From contig NZ_BKZW01000001.1 in the NCBI RefSeq assembly GCF_008974265.1, positions 3,720,001 to 3,784,000 on the forward strand: 64,000 bases of DNA, read 5' to 3'. The notes under the pieces are model-generated. The model did no database searches and was not told where the DNA came from. It saw only the letters and a program-made list of their open reading frames with translations. This document shows, piece by piece, positions 56,505-64,000 of the stretch. A program made the translations under genes and the position numbers. This DNA is from Dictyobacter vulcani. Lineage in GTDB: Bacteria > Chloroflexota > Ktedonobacteria > Ktedonobacterales > Ktedonobacteraceae. How positions within the stretch are numbered: the stretch's first letter is position 1; each line of letters begins with the position of its first letter.

Positions 56505-58018
56505 ATGGCAAAGGCAACGAAAACCATCACACAAGCAATGCAGTATCCATCCCGGTATGCTGCCTGGTTTACGACCACCCAGGCATTGTTCAACACAGTG
56601 GCTTCCTTCTACTTTGAGGTCATCACAGCTCACGAGCAGGTGCTGTTGCTTTCCTCACACAAAGCCTTGCATGCCCTTGAGACATTGACCCATGCGACGG
56701 AAGAAACCCCGATCCGGTGATGCCGCTCGGTGCCATTGCTCCTCAGGTTCCTGCCCTCTTTCGCCGTGCCGCTATTCACGCAGCTCTTGGCTCCGCCCAC
56801 GCCTTTGAGACGAGCTTGCAGAAGTGGCGTGCGCGCAAAGAGAAAGCGGCCCTCAAAAAGAAGCGTTTCACCGAGCACCCACCGGTTCCCCCGCGGACCT
56901 GGAATCGGTCGCCGACGTTCTACAAGGGCCAGTGGAAAGGGCGAACTGCGTCCTCCATTCTTCTCAAGCTCTGGACAGGGGCGAGGTGGATCTGGGTCAA
57001 CGTTCGGCTCTTGAGCCGTGACCTGCCCGATGGCTATGAGCCGGGGAGTCCGTCGCTGGTTCGCCATGGCTCACATTGGCGGTTGCATACCCCGGTCGAA
57101 AAGACCTTCACCAGTCCGGGGAAGGTGGCTGTGCAACTGGCTCATGCCCAGACACGCATCTGTGCCATTGATCTCAATCTCGACCATCATCTGGCGGTCT
57201 GTACCATCCAAACAGCCGACGGCTCGACCGTTGCCACCACCTTTCTCAGTGGCGGCAAACGCGTAAATGGCCGTAGGAAGTGGCTGCTTGGTCGTATCGC
57301 CCGCAACCGTCGTAAGACGGGTATCCTGGCCAAAAACGAACCCGATAATGTGGCATTATGGGAGAAAATCCGTCATGTGGATGAGCAGGTGGCACACCTG
57401 ATCAGTGCGCGCATTGTCCACTTTGCTCGTCAGCATCAGGCGAGTGTGCTGGTATTTGAACATCTGGGCAAGCTGAAGCCGCAAAAAGGCCGCTACAGTC
57501 GCCGAGGGAACAGCAAACGAGCCTTCTGGATGAAGGGGCGTATATTCACCAATGCCAAATATAAAGCGTGGAACGAGGGCATGATCACGAGTCGGGTGAA
57601 CCCGCGCAACACGAGCCGCGAATGCGCCCGTTGTCATGGCCTGATTGTGCGCTACCATGCCAAGCAGGGGCCCGAGCCAGCAGGCTACACCCCTGGGGCA
57701 CCATTGGCCTGGTGTCCTGCGTGTGGCATGAAGGGCCATGCCGATCGCAATGCGAGCGTGGTCATTGGTCAGCGTTTGCGTACACGGGTTCATCATCAGG
57801 AAAAGCCTCACGCTCCTCTCCTGGGTCCAGGAGAGAGGGATGAGAAATCATCAGGTGTTGTTCGTTCCCAAGACGCCAACAGCGAAGGTGGCCCATCACG
57901 CCGCCGAGCACGAAGGCATGGAACGGGCAAGGGGTATGGCACCACCCATGAGGATCACGCCAGGATGGTGGCGCCCTCAGCTATTCCTCGCCCATTACCT
58001 CTGTTCAGTGAGTCATAG
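56505..58018 (+). pseudogene. tnpB: TnpB, single frameshift early
   Basis: From ATG 56505 (preceded by GGGAG) the frame runs to HATEE then TPIR and stops, because GAAACCCC (56703-56710) has one A fewer than GAAAACCCC in copy 1. It resumes in the next frame at ~56717 (MPLGAIAPQVPALF) and is intact to 58018, with the RuvC motifs (IDLNLDHH, VFEHLGKL, GHADRNA) and zinc finger. Translation might restart at ATG 56717 or 56720. The site broken in copy 1 is intact here. Confidence 0.88.
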
Positions 58019-58096
58019 CAACGCTATCTATCTCGAACAGTGGCGTACGCAGGAGTGGAAGAAGCCGCCGCCCCTTCAGGGCGTGCGGAGTGTCAC

Positions 58097-58432
58097 TAAC
58101 TGGTCAAATTGTTCTTCGGTTGTCTCAGTAAGTGGCGCGTGAATACCAAAGCCAGCATTATTAATCAGGAAGTCAAAATCGTTCCGATTCCACGTGTGTT
58201 TGAGTGTTTCTTTTACCGCTTCTCCAAAGGCGGCAAAGGATTTTATATCCGATGTGTCGAGTTGTAACGCTACGGCTTTCTGACCATGCTGCTCAATCAA
58301 AGCGACCACTTCGTCAGCCTCTGCTTTTTTGTTATGATAGGTCAGAATAACATCTTGCCCTTTTGCGGCGATAGCCATCGCCATGTTTTTTCCAAGCCCA
58401 CGGCTTCCGCCAGTAATGATTGCTATTTTCAT
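58097..58432 (-). pseudogene. SDR family oxidoreductase truncated by IS605 copy 2
   Basis: Starts at ATG 58432 (AAAGGA upstream) with MKIAIITGGSRGLGKNMAMA, the cofactor motif GGSRGLG, and reaches NNAGFGIHAPLTETTEEQFD. The element begins directly after. The missing part (~120 residues) includes the catalytic Tyr and Lys. On the far side of the element (left of 55948) the sequence does not continue the gene, so the insertion was accompanied by a deletion or the rest was lost earlier. Confidence 0.85.
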
Positions 58433-58737
58433 GATTGTTTCCTTTCGAGAATACGTCTTACTCTTTCCTGATGATTTGCTTTGCCAGACCCGTGGCAATC
58501 TCACCTATTGCGCTTGCCTGTGCATCATCGCCACTCTGGACAGCTTTCCAGAATGTGCGGTTTTTTCGACAGGCAGAATAGTTTAAAGGGTGAGCATATT
58601 TTGTATGCTTGAAAGATTTGGGGGGATATTGCTTTTTAACCAGATAAAGGACGCGCCAGCCTTGATCCTGATACGTGAATCCGCCAGGAAGTTGGTTAGC
58701 TTGCGTGATTTTACTTGTAGATGGCCCGGGAGCTATG
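58433..58737. other. Intergenic region, nothing recognised
   Basis: 305 bp between the truncated SDR and the leftward hydrolase gene. Only the SDR ribosome-binding site is identifiable. Confidence 0.45.
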
Positions 58738-59538
58738 CTACAGGTTGGCTAGAAATGTGCTGATTGCGTTGTTGACAGCCTCTGGTTCTTCAACTGTTGA
58801 TGTATGTCCTGCGTCCGGGATGATGACCAGTTGCGAACCAGCAATTTTGCTGTGGAGGCGTTGCGCGTTGTCCGGCGGTGTGGCGACATCCTGATCACCG
58901 ACAATAATCAGGGTGGGAACATGGATCTTCTCAAGCTCATCATAGGCGCTCTGGCGATTAACCACGCCCAGAGTAGCGCGGGCGCTACCGATCCGATTGT
59001 TGTTGATAAGCCGTTGCCGCCACTCACGGCGCTGTTCGCTGCGTGTTGGATCCTGAAGAAATTTTTGTCCAAACATCGTCTTCATCACGGGTCCACTTAC
59101 CACACTCATGCCGGCCCAACGTCCGATGAAAGCAAGCTGTTTGTACTGGGATTTATGTTCGCCTGCTTCTGGATCGGCGGAGGTGTCCAGCAAGAGGAGC
59201 GATTTGAGGAGTTCAGGTCGCCGTGCGGCAAGGCGCATCCCCACGAAACCGCCCATTGAGAGTCCAAGAAAATGGCAGGGGCCATGTCCAAGCACCTCGA
59301 TAAGAGCGGCGGCATCCTCGTAGAGTGTTTCCATATCGTAGCCATCATGCGTGACTTCGCTCTGACCCTGGCCACGATGATCAAAGGCAATGCATCTGTA
59401 GCGATCGCGGAGCGACGCGACCTGCTTATCAAACATCCGACAACTCCAGAGCAGACCATGGGAAAAAAAGATGGTTTCGGAACCATTGCCATGTTCCTCA
59501 TAATACAGTTCAGCGCCATTAACACGGATGCGGGGCAT
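58738..59538 (-). CDS. Alpha/beta-fold hydrolase
   Basis: 266 residues. The oxyanion region is FFSHGLLWSCRMF, the nucleophile elbow GLSMGG (Ser ~95), the acid in TLIIVGDQDVATPP and the His in DAGHTSTVEEPEAV. It belongs to the 3-oxoadipate-enol-lactonase/BPHD-like group of esterases and lactonases. It follows a KAS III-like gene by 97 bp on the same strand, so a functional link is possible. Confidence 0.9.
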   Translation of the reverse strand: MPRIRVNGAELYYEEHGNGSETIFFSHGLLWSCRMFDKQVASLRDRYRCIAFDHRGQGQSEVTHDGYDMETLYEDAAALIEVLGHGPCHFLGLSMGGFVGMRLAARRPELLKSLLLLDTSADPEAGEHKSQYKQLAFIGRWAGMSVVSGPVMKTMFGQKFLQDPTRSEQRREWRQRLINNNRIGSARATLGVVNRQSAYDELEKIHVPTLIIVGDQDVATPPDNAQRLHSKIAGSQLVIIPDAGHTSTVEEPEAVNNAISTFLANL

Positions 59539-59635
59539 GCATCGCTCCTTTTTGTTACTCTTCTATCCTTTGCATGCATTGTACCACATAAATTTCTGTA
59601 TGCTTTTTATCACCATCTGCCTGGGAAACAGTGCA

Positions 59636-60652
59636 CTAGCGTCGAAAGAGCAAGGCTGTTTGATGATAGCCCACCCCAACCGCTGCGAGCACCAGATAAT
59701 CCGCCATAATAGTTGGATAGTGATAAGCCAGTGTTACAGGGTAGGAGGCTAACGTCAGGTTCCCAAATTGCTCCAATGTATCGATATATTCCTTTGGTTG
59801 AATGCGCTCCTCCCAATGATCCATGAGCACGCGCGATGCCTGGTGGGTGATGAGTGCAATATCATTTCCTGTCAGGCCATGTCTTTTTAACAAAGCCAGG
59901 ACCATATCGGGTAATCCCTGCATGGCCGATACCTGGAAGGAATGAATTCCCTCATCTTCAGTAATTTTATAGGTAGGAAGCAGACCATCACGTGCCTGCA
60001 TTGTCATTGCACCATATTGTCCACTGAGCGTTTGTGTTGCATAATCCACCAGTGCGAAATCAGCGCCATCGCCAATAACTGCGGCCCCCGCGCCATCGCC
60101 AAGGCTGAGTGCATGCCCCTGAGTATAATCCATATATTTCGTCCAGTTGGTTCCGCAAACAATCAATGCGTGCTTGCTACAATTCGCTATGATAGCATTA
60201 CACGCTTCAATCACGCTCAGCAAAAAGGTGCTAAACTCGTTATTGATGGGAATAACCATCGTATACTCAGAAAGTCCAAGTCCATTGTGAACAGCATAAA
60301 GACCATTGGGCGTATAAAATTCTGGTACCGATGCATAACCGTAAAGTCGATCAATATTTTTCACTTCTAGATTTGCTCGTTGAATTGCCTGGCGTGCGGC
60401 TTCTATCATCAACGTTTCCAGATGTTCGCCTTCTTGCAAGTAGCGACGATCTTTTAATCCAGTAAAGAGGTCCACTTCTGCTACACCCTGAGCATTCCTG
60501 GTTGTGATGATTTGCTGAAAAATAGGATCATCGTTGTAACGGATGTGGGGCGGAACACTATAGCCTGCTGCTTTGATACCTATTCTCTTTGGCTGATTAC
60601 ACTGCATCCCCTGTGATCTAACGGATGAGGACTGCCAGTTAAATAATCCCAT
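59636..60652 (-). CDS. Beta-ketoacyl-ACP synthase III-like protein lacking the catalytic Cys
   Basis: 338 residues with the thiolase fold of KAS III (FabH). His270 (LITHQASRVLMDHW) and Asn298 (EQFGNLTLASYP) are conserved. At the nucleophile site, where FabH has A-A-C-S-G-F, this protein has NNEFSTF, so Phe140 replaces Cys. It may therefore act as an acyltransferase or in ester/acyl formation rather than Claisen condensation, or be inactive. The GDGAGAAVIG stretch is normal. The ThDP-dependent enzyme gene lies 69 bp upstream on the same strand; the pair may make an unusual acyl product. Confidence 0.85.
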   Translation of the reverse strand: MGLFNWQSSSVRSQGMQCNQPKRIGIKAAGYSVPPHIRYNDDPIFQQIITTRNAQGVAEVDLFTGLKDRRYLQEGEHLETLMIEAARQAIQRANLEVKNIDRLYGYASVPEFYTPNGLYAVHNGLGLSEYTMVIPINNEFSTFLLSVIEACNAIIANCSKHALIVCGTNWTKYMDYTQGHALSLGDGAGAAVIGDGADFALVDYATQTLSGQYGAMTMQARDGLLPTYKITEDEGIHSFQVSAMQGLPDMVLALLKRHGLTGNDIALITHQASRVLMDHWEERIQPKEYIDTLEQFGNLTLASYPVTLAYHYPTIMADYLVLAAVGVGYHQTALLFRR

Positions 60653-60721
60653 CTTGCTTTTATATTCATCCTTCCCTACTTATAGGGATATACTATGAAC
60701 TGATCAAATTAAGTTTTTACG

Positions 60722-62455
60722 CTATTTCCCAAAAAAAGCTTTGAGTGTATCTGCCCGCTGTTGTAGCGAACGAGGTATTTCTTCAAGATCCACGACCGCT
60801 TCAATCACACAGGGAACCCGTAATGCCAGCGCCTGCTTCAAGCTCTCTTCAAATGTTGCCAGCGTTAGTGTTTTGAAGGCATGCGCTCCCAGGTCGTGTG
60901 CAATTGCGCTGACATCTAAAGGCTGGCGAAAGACGGTCAGATACGATTTGCCAGTGAGCATGATTTCTCCATTATAGGCCATGCCATGTCCACTATTGTT
61001 GAGGACAACCCAGATAACAGGAAGATTATATTCTACGGCCGTATGAATCTCCAACCCGTTCATCCCAAATGCACCATCTCCCAGCAGGGCCACGACTGGC
61101 GTATTGGGGTTTGCGATCTGGCCGCCAATTGCGGCTGCAATCGAATATCCCATCGAGGCAACATTGGTGGCGAAGAACACTGTTCCTGTCTGGCGTGCTT
61201 CATAGAACTGACCAGCCCATGACAGACAGTTTCCATTGTCGACAAAGAGCAATGTTTCCTCTGGTAAAACCTCACTCATCTTTGCAACCACCGCCTGTGG
61301 TTTAAGCGTCTCACTTTCTCCCTGAAGCGCTTCTGCTTGATAGTAGCGAGGCAGATCTGTCTGCATCTGTTCCAATATATGATACGTCTCGCGTGGTTTT
61401 GTCGGCGGTAGCGTTATGAGCGTGTCGGAGAGTGCTTCGAGGATAGAGTTTGCATCTCCAACAATGCTATGGTCGACTGGATAAATATTGCCAATCATCT
61501 GTGGATCGAGATCAATCTGCACGATGGTCCGATTGCAGGACCCTAAGCGTGGATCCCAGCCATTGGTTTGGAATTCGCCCAGGCTGGTTCCAACAATGAC
61601 TAACACATCAATAGCTTCGGAATAGAGATACGCTTCTGCCAGAGGATGACCCCCAAATCCAAAGACGCCCAACGAAAGGGGATGCCGTTCTGGAAAGGCA
61701 CTCTTGCCTTTGAGCGTGGTGGCAACGGGAATATGTAAGGTTTCTGTAACACGCTGTAATGGCTCCCATGCCCCCGCAAGGTTGACACCATGCCCAACAA
61801 AGAAAGCAGGCATTTTAGCACTATGTAGTATCTGAGCCACTTGCTTGATGGCCGCTGTATCTCCTGCAGGCACAACATGCGAGCGATACGCTGAAATAGC
61901 GCGATCCATAGTCGTCGCGGGCTGTTTGACCACGTCAGCTGGAAGGTTGAGGTGCACAGCGCCGGTACGCCCTGTCAGGGCCGCACGGATCATGCGACGG
62001 ATCGTTTGTGGCATTTGCTGTCCGCTTTGCAGCATCAGAGAGAGCTTGGTGGCAGCACGGTACACTTCAACCACATCCACGTTCCTGTTGCCGCTACTGC
62101 TATCCTGCACGCCACCCATCCCAAAGACGCTTGTGGAAACCTGAGCAGTCAATGCCAGCAAGGGAATCGAATCGCTATGGGCACTGGCGACCCCTGTGAG
62201 TGCATTTGTTGCGCCAGGCCCACTGGTCGCACAACACACTCCCAACCCACGTCTGACACGAGCGTAGCCCTCGCTCATGAATGCCGCTCCTTCTTCGTGT
62301 TTAGCCAGAATGGGTTGAATATGTTGCCTTTCATGCAGGGCTTCAAATAAAGGGACGAGAGGGCCACCAGGTACACCAAAAATATGGGTAACTCCCTCCT
62401 CCTCAAGCGCCTGTAACAGAACATGGATTGCAGGCAATACTGTTTTTGATTTCAT
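60722..62455 (-). CDS. Thiamine-diphosphate-dependent enzyme, acetolactate-synthase-like
   Basis: 577 residues in three domains. The Pyr domain has the activating Glu in LAKHEEGAAFMSEGYARV and GVCCATSGPGATNALTG. The middle domain is weakly conserved. The PP domain has the ThDP motif LLGDGAFGMNGLEIHTAVEY with N for Mg2+ binding. It decarboxylates a 2-keto acid and transfers the two-carbon unit. No small regulatory subunit is present. The adjacent KAS III-like gene and the lack of ilv genes suggest a special-metabolism role (for example an acyloin), not valine synthesis. Confidence 0.88.
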   Translation of the reverse strand: MKSKTVLPAIHVLLQALEEEGVTHIFGVPGGPLVPLFEALHERQHIQPILAKHEEGAAFMSEGYARVRRGLGVCCATSGPGATNALTGVASAHSDSIPLLALTAQVSTSVFGMGGVQDSSSGNRNVDVVEVYRAATKLSLMLQSGQQMPQTIRRMIRAALTGRTGAVHLNLPADVVKQPATTMDRAISAYRSHVVPAGDTAAIKQVAQILHSAKMPAFFVGHGVNLAGAWEPLQRVTETLHIPVATTLKGKSAFPERHPLSLGVFGFGGHPLAEAYLYSEAIDVLVIVGTSLGEFQTNGWDPRLGSCNRTIVQIDLDPQMIGNIYPVDHSIVGDANSILEALSDTLITLPPTKPRETYHILEQMQTDLPRYYQAEALQGESETLKPQAVVAKMSEVLPEETLLFVDNGNCLSWAGQFYEARQTGTVFFATNVASMGYSIAAAIGGQIANPNTPVVALLGDGAFGMNGLEIHTAVEYNLPVIWVVLNNSGHGMAYNGEIMLTGKSYLTVFRQPLDVSAIAHDLGAHAFKTLTLATFEESLKQALALRVPCVIEAVVDLEEIPRSLQQRADTLKAFFGK

Positions 62456-62504
62456 TATAAATACTACCTCGCTATAAATGATAGAAAAAAAAGCACATAT
62501 CGGT

Positions 62505-62541
62505 GAGTCAGAAGCCTCTCTTACAAAAGGGCTTCTGACTC
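62505..62541 (-). terminator. Perfect 12-bp hairpin after the membrane-protein gene
   Basis: GAGTCAGAAGCC (62505-62516) pairs with GGCTTCTGACTC (62530-62541). On the minus strand it follows the 62551-63651 gene by 10 bp and is followed 13 bases later by eight T. It separates that operon from the ThDP-enzyme gene. Confidence 0.6.
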
Positions 62542-62550
62542 GAAGAGAGC

Positions 62551-63651
62551 TTATGGCTCATCAGGTAAACGCACTACCGATTGTCCAAATATGGATGGTG
62601 CGTATGAAAATGTTTTGCCCTGGATCTCCACGATGAGGGGGTCAATTTCGGGAACTTGCGTAAGAGGCAAGCTTGGCGTCTGATTTGATTGCGTGGCTTG
62701 CTGAATGTTTTGTACGGTTGCGTTGACTGCCAGTGTCACGCGTTGTAGTTCTCTCTCTGCTCGTAATGCTCGCTGTAAACGATCAAGAAGCATATTTAAT
62801 GATCGTGCGATTTGCCACAGTACATTGTTCTGGGTAAGGGGGGCGCGCGTACCGATATCTCCGTTTGCTACAGCGACATGGGTGTCTAAAATAAGCTTGA
62901 TACCTTCTTCAAGCGTTTTTCTCTCTGTTTCTAGCTGCTCCTCTAATTTGGCTATCATCTCAGCACGGTCGGCGCGTTTTATGGCCTGAAATGCGCTACG
63001 CACCCATAACCAACTGACAAATGCTACAAGGAATTGCACACCAACTGGCCTTATCAGAATAGCGGCCCCTTGTGTCTGTAAGTCATGTGCCAGGGTTGCT
63101 GTATGCGGTTGCAAAAAGAGACTTGTTGAGATAATGCCGATATTGTAGAGCATGACGAGAAACACACTGCCTGGACTCAGGAGCGAGACCAGGAGTTCGC
63201 CAAAGACAAAAAGCTCATATTGCTGGATACTTGGTTCATCCAAAGGTTGGGTGGTAAAGATAATCGCGGTGAGGGCGAGCTCAAATCCGATAGTGAGTAG
63301 GAGGCCTGCAACTTCTGGTCGTTGCACTCGATTAAAAAAAACGCTTACCAAGCAAATGACCAGCATGCCTATATCAACCCAGATGATATAATGGTTAGGC
63401 ACGACAAAACATGCAGGAATAAATAAAAGAAACATAATGAAGAGCCAGAAGATAATGGTGGAAAGCAGATGTGATTTGCGTGACGCCTCTCGTCGAATGA
63501 AGCTTGCGTTTGCAGGAGCTGCAGGGAGGGCTGTGTTGTCATACCACCATTGGACCAGGCCGTTGCGGCGTACAGGCTGTTCTATCAGATCATCTGGTGA
63601 CCAGCGCTGGCTGTGTTCCCCCAGCGAGCCAGAAGGAATAGGGTTGTTCAT
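62551..63651 (-). CDS. Membrane protein with cytosolic coiled-coil/HAMP-like region
   Basis: 366 residues. Six or so hydrophobic helices lie in residues ~60-220 (LLSTIIFWLFIMFLLFIP; IWVDIGMLVICLVSVFF; LLLTIGFELALTAIIF). Then a cytosolic helix (AEMIAKLEEQLETERKTLEE) and a HAMP-like stretch (VAVANGDIGTRAPLT). There is no output domain such as a kinase or cyclase; the tail is short and Pro-rich. It could be a truncated or partner-type sensor. Its ATG overlaps the stop of the upstream gene by 4 bp, so the two are translationally coupled. Confidence 0.75.
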   Translation of the reverse strand: MNNPIPSGSLGEHSQRWSPDDLIEQPVRRNGLVQWWYDNTALPAAPANASFIRREASRKSHLLSTIIFWLFIMFLLFIPACFVVPNHYIIWVDIGMLVICLVSVFFNRVQRPEVAGLLLTIGFELALTAIIFTTQPLDEPSIQQYELFVFGELLVSLLSPGSVFLVMLYNIGIISTSLFLQPHTATLAHDLQTQGAAILIRPVGVQFLVAFVSWLWVRSAFQAIKRADRAEMIAKLEEQLETERKTLEEGIKLILDTHVAVANGDIGTRAPLTQNNVLWQIARSLNMLLDRLQRALRAERELQRVTLAVNATVQNIQQATQSNQTPSLPLTQVPEIDPLIVEIQGKTFSYAPSIFGQSVVRLPDEP

Positions 63652-64000
63652 ACGATTTCGTTTCCTCCTTGTTGTGGAATAATGATAACTCTTAAGGCTA
63701 GAAGAATACGCAGGGCCTCATCGGTTGCACCAGGCGTAAGTGGAACTTCCCTTTTAATTTCATCAATAGATCTCTTTCCATCGATTGCGTCATAAACTGC
63801 GGACAACATATATTTTTGGGTCGATGTCCACCCGGTTAATCGCTCCAACTCTCTCTCAAGTAATGCTGTCTTCCTTGGTATTGGTGAGTACATTTCTTGA
63901 ATAGGCGGCTCCATGTGCTGTGTGGGTGAGGGTGGTTCTGGTAGAGGTGTGAGCTTCCACTCGAATGGGCCACGCTCATTGTCTATACGTACGAGTATGT
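63648..64000 (-). CDS. Hypothetical protein, 5' partial
   Basis: Open from the window edge; the frame contains IDNERGPFEWKLTPLPEPPS followed by an internal ATG at 63914, so that ATG need not be the start. The C-terminal ~70 residues form a small helical domain (SAVYDAIDGKRSIDEIKREV, then TDEALRILLALRVII) like DUF4388-type or winged-helix regions in Chloroflexota gliding/Roadblock systems; the family is not certain. It is the first gene of the pair with the membrane protein. Confidence 0.65.
   Translation of the reverse strand, partial: ILVRIDNERGPFEWKLTPLPEPPSPTQHMEPPIQEMYSPIPRKTALLERELERLTGWTSTQKYMLSAVYDAIDGKRSIDEIKREVPLTPGATDEALRILLALRVIIIPQQGGNEIV

Larger units (their letters stand above)
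55948..58096 (+). mobile_element. IS200/IS605 family element, copy 2
   Basis: 2149 bp, rightward, nearly identical to copy 1. Begins ATAAGCGTAACC after TGAC (55944-55947) and ends GCGGAGTGTCAC at 58096. It lies within the 3' part of an SDR gene read on the minus strand. One short repeat unit (GGGA) fewer than copy 1 between tnpA and tnpB. Confidence 0.9.

Overview
This 64 kb window looks like chromosomal DNA from a large, mobile-element-rich soil bacterium, most likely a member of the Ktedonobacteria (Chloroflexota). That placement is an inference from gene content: many paralogous small-family genes (SDR, DUF899, DUF4291, DUF6429, Uma2, SRPBCC/ArsR, DHFR-like, pentapeptide, HEAT), several insertion-sequence families and a CL-type group II intron. 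No rRNA, tRNA or CRISPR array was seen.

Layout. 1-7.8 kb: MerR regulator with an SDR oxidoreductase, a DUF899 protein, a divergent TetR/FAD-monooxygenase pair, a nucleoside deoxyribosyltransferase-like protein, and a protein corresponding to the C-terminal part of SWIM zinc-finger proteins. 8-14.6 kb: a SpoU-type RNA methyltransferase, an acetyltransferase, small conserved proteins, and two frameshifted genes (pentapeptide; zinc-ribbon/membrane/lectin-like). 14.8-16.3 kb: a decayed IS with clear ends and a 5-bp target duplication. 16.5-22.2 kb: a Fic protein behind a tandem inverted-repeat operator, a HEAT-repeat protein, a second broken pentapeptide gene and a Uma2 protein. 22.4-24.7 kb: a complete group II intron with its maturase. 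25.4-28 kb: an SF1 helicase reading frame broken by three nonsense codons. 28-31.7 kb: TPR protein, HTH protein, methyltransferase. 31.8-34.8 kb: an ISL3 element nested in the right end of an IS256-type element. 35-42.9 kb: peptidase E, DHFR-like protein, an Rsb-type partner-switching module (STAS, kinase, SpoIIE phosphatase), a glycogen-debranching-type enzyme and a secreted peptidoglycan-binding peptidase. 43.2-45.3 and 55.9-58.1 kb: two near-identical IS200/IS605 elements in opposite orientation. 45.5-55.9 kb: CMD protein, SRPBCC/ArsR set, VOC protein, a MoxR ATPase paired with a metallopeptidase-like/VWA protein, a membrane-anchored protein, and an MFS gene whose 5' end was replaced by an IS605 fragment. 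58-64 kb: an IS-truncated SDR, then an alpha/beta hydrolase, a ketoacyl-synthase-III-like protein without the catalytic cysteine, a ThDP-dependent acetolactate-synthase-like enzyme and a two-gene membrane operon running off the window.

Two themes stand out. First, many genes are broken by single-base length changes, most of them one base missing from a C/G run, while the frame on either side stays well conserved. This suggests either recent decay or systematic homopolymer errors in the assembly. Second, three gene sets deserve functional attention: the MoxR/metallopeptidase-VWA pair, the KAS III-like/ThDP pair, and the Fic gene with its repeated operator.
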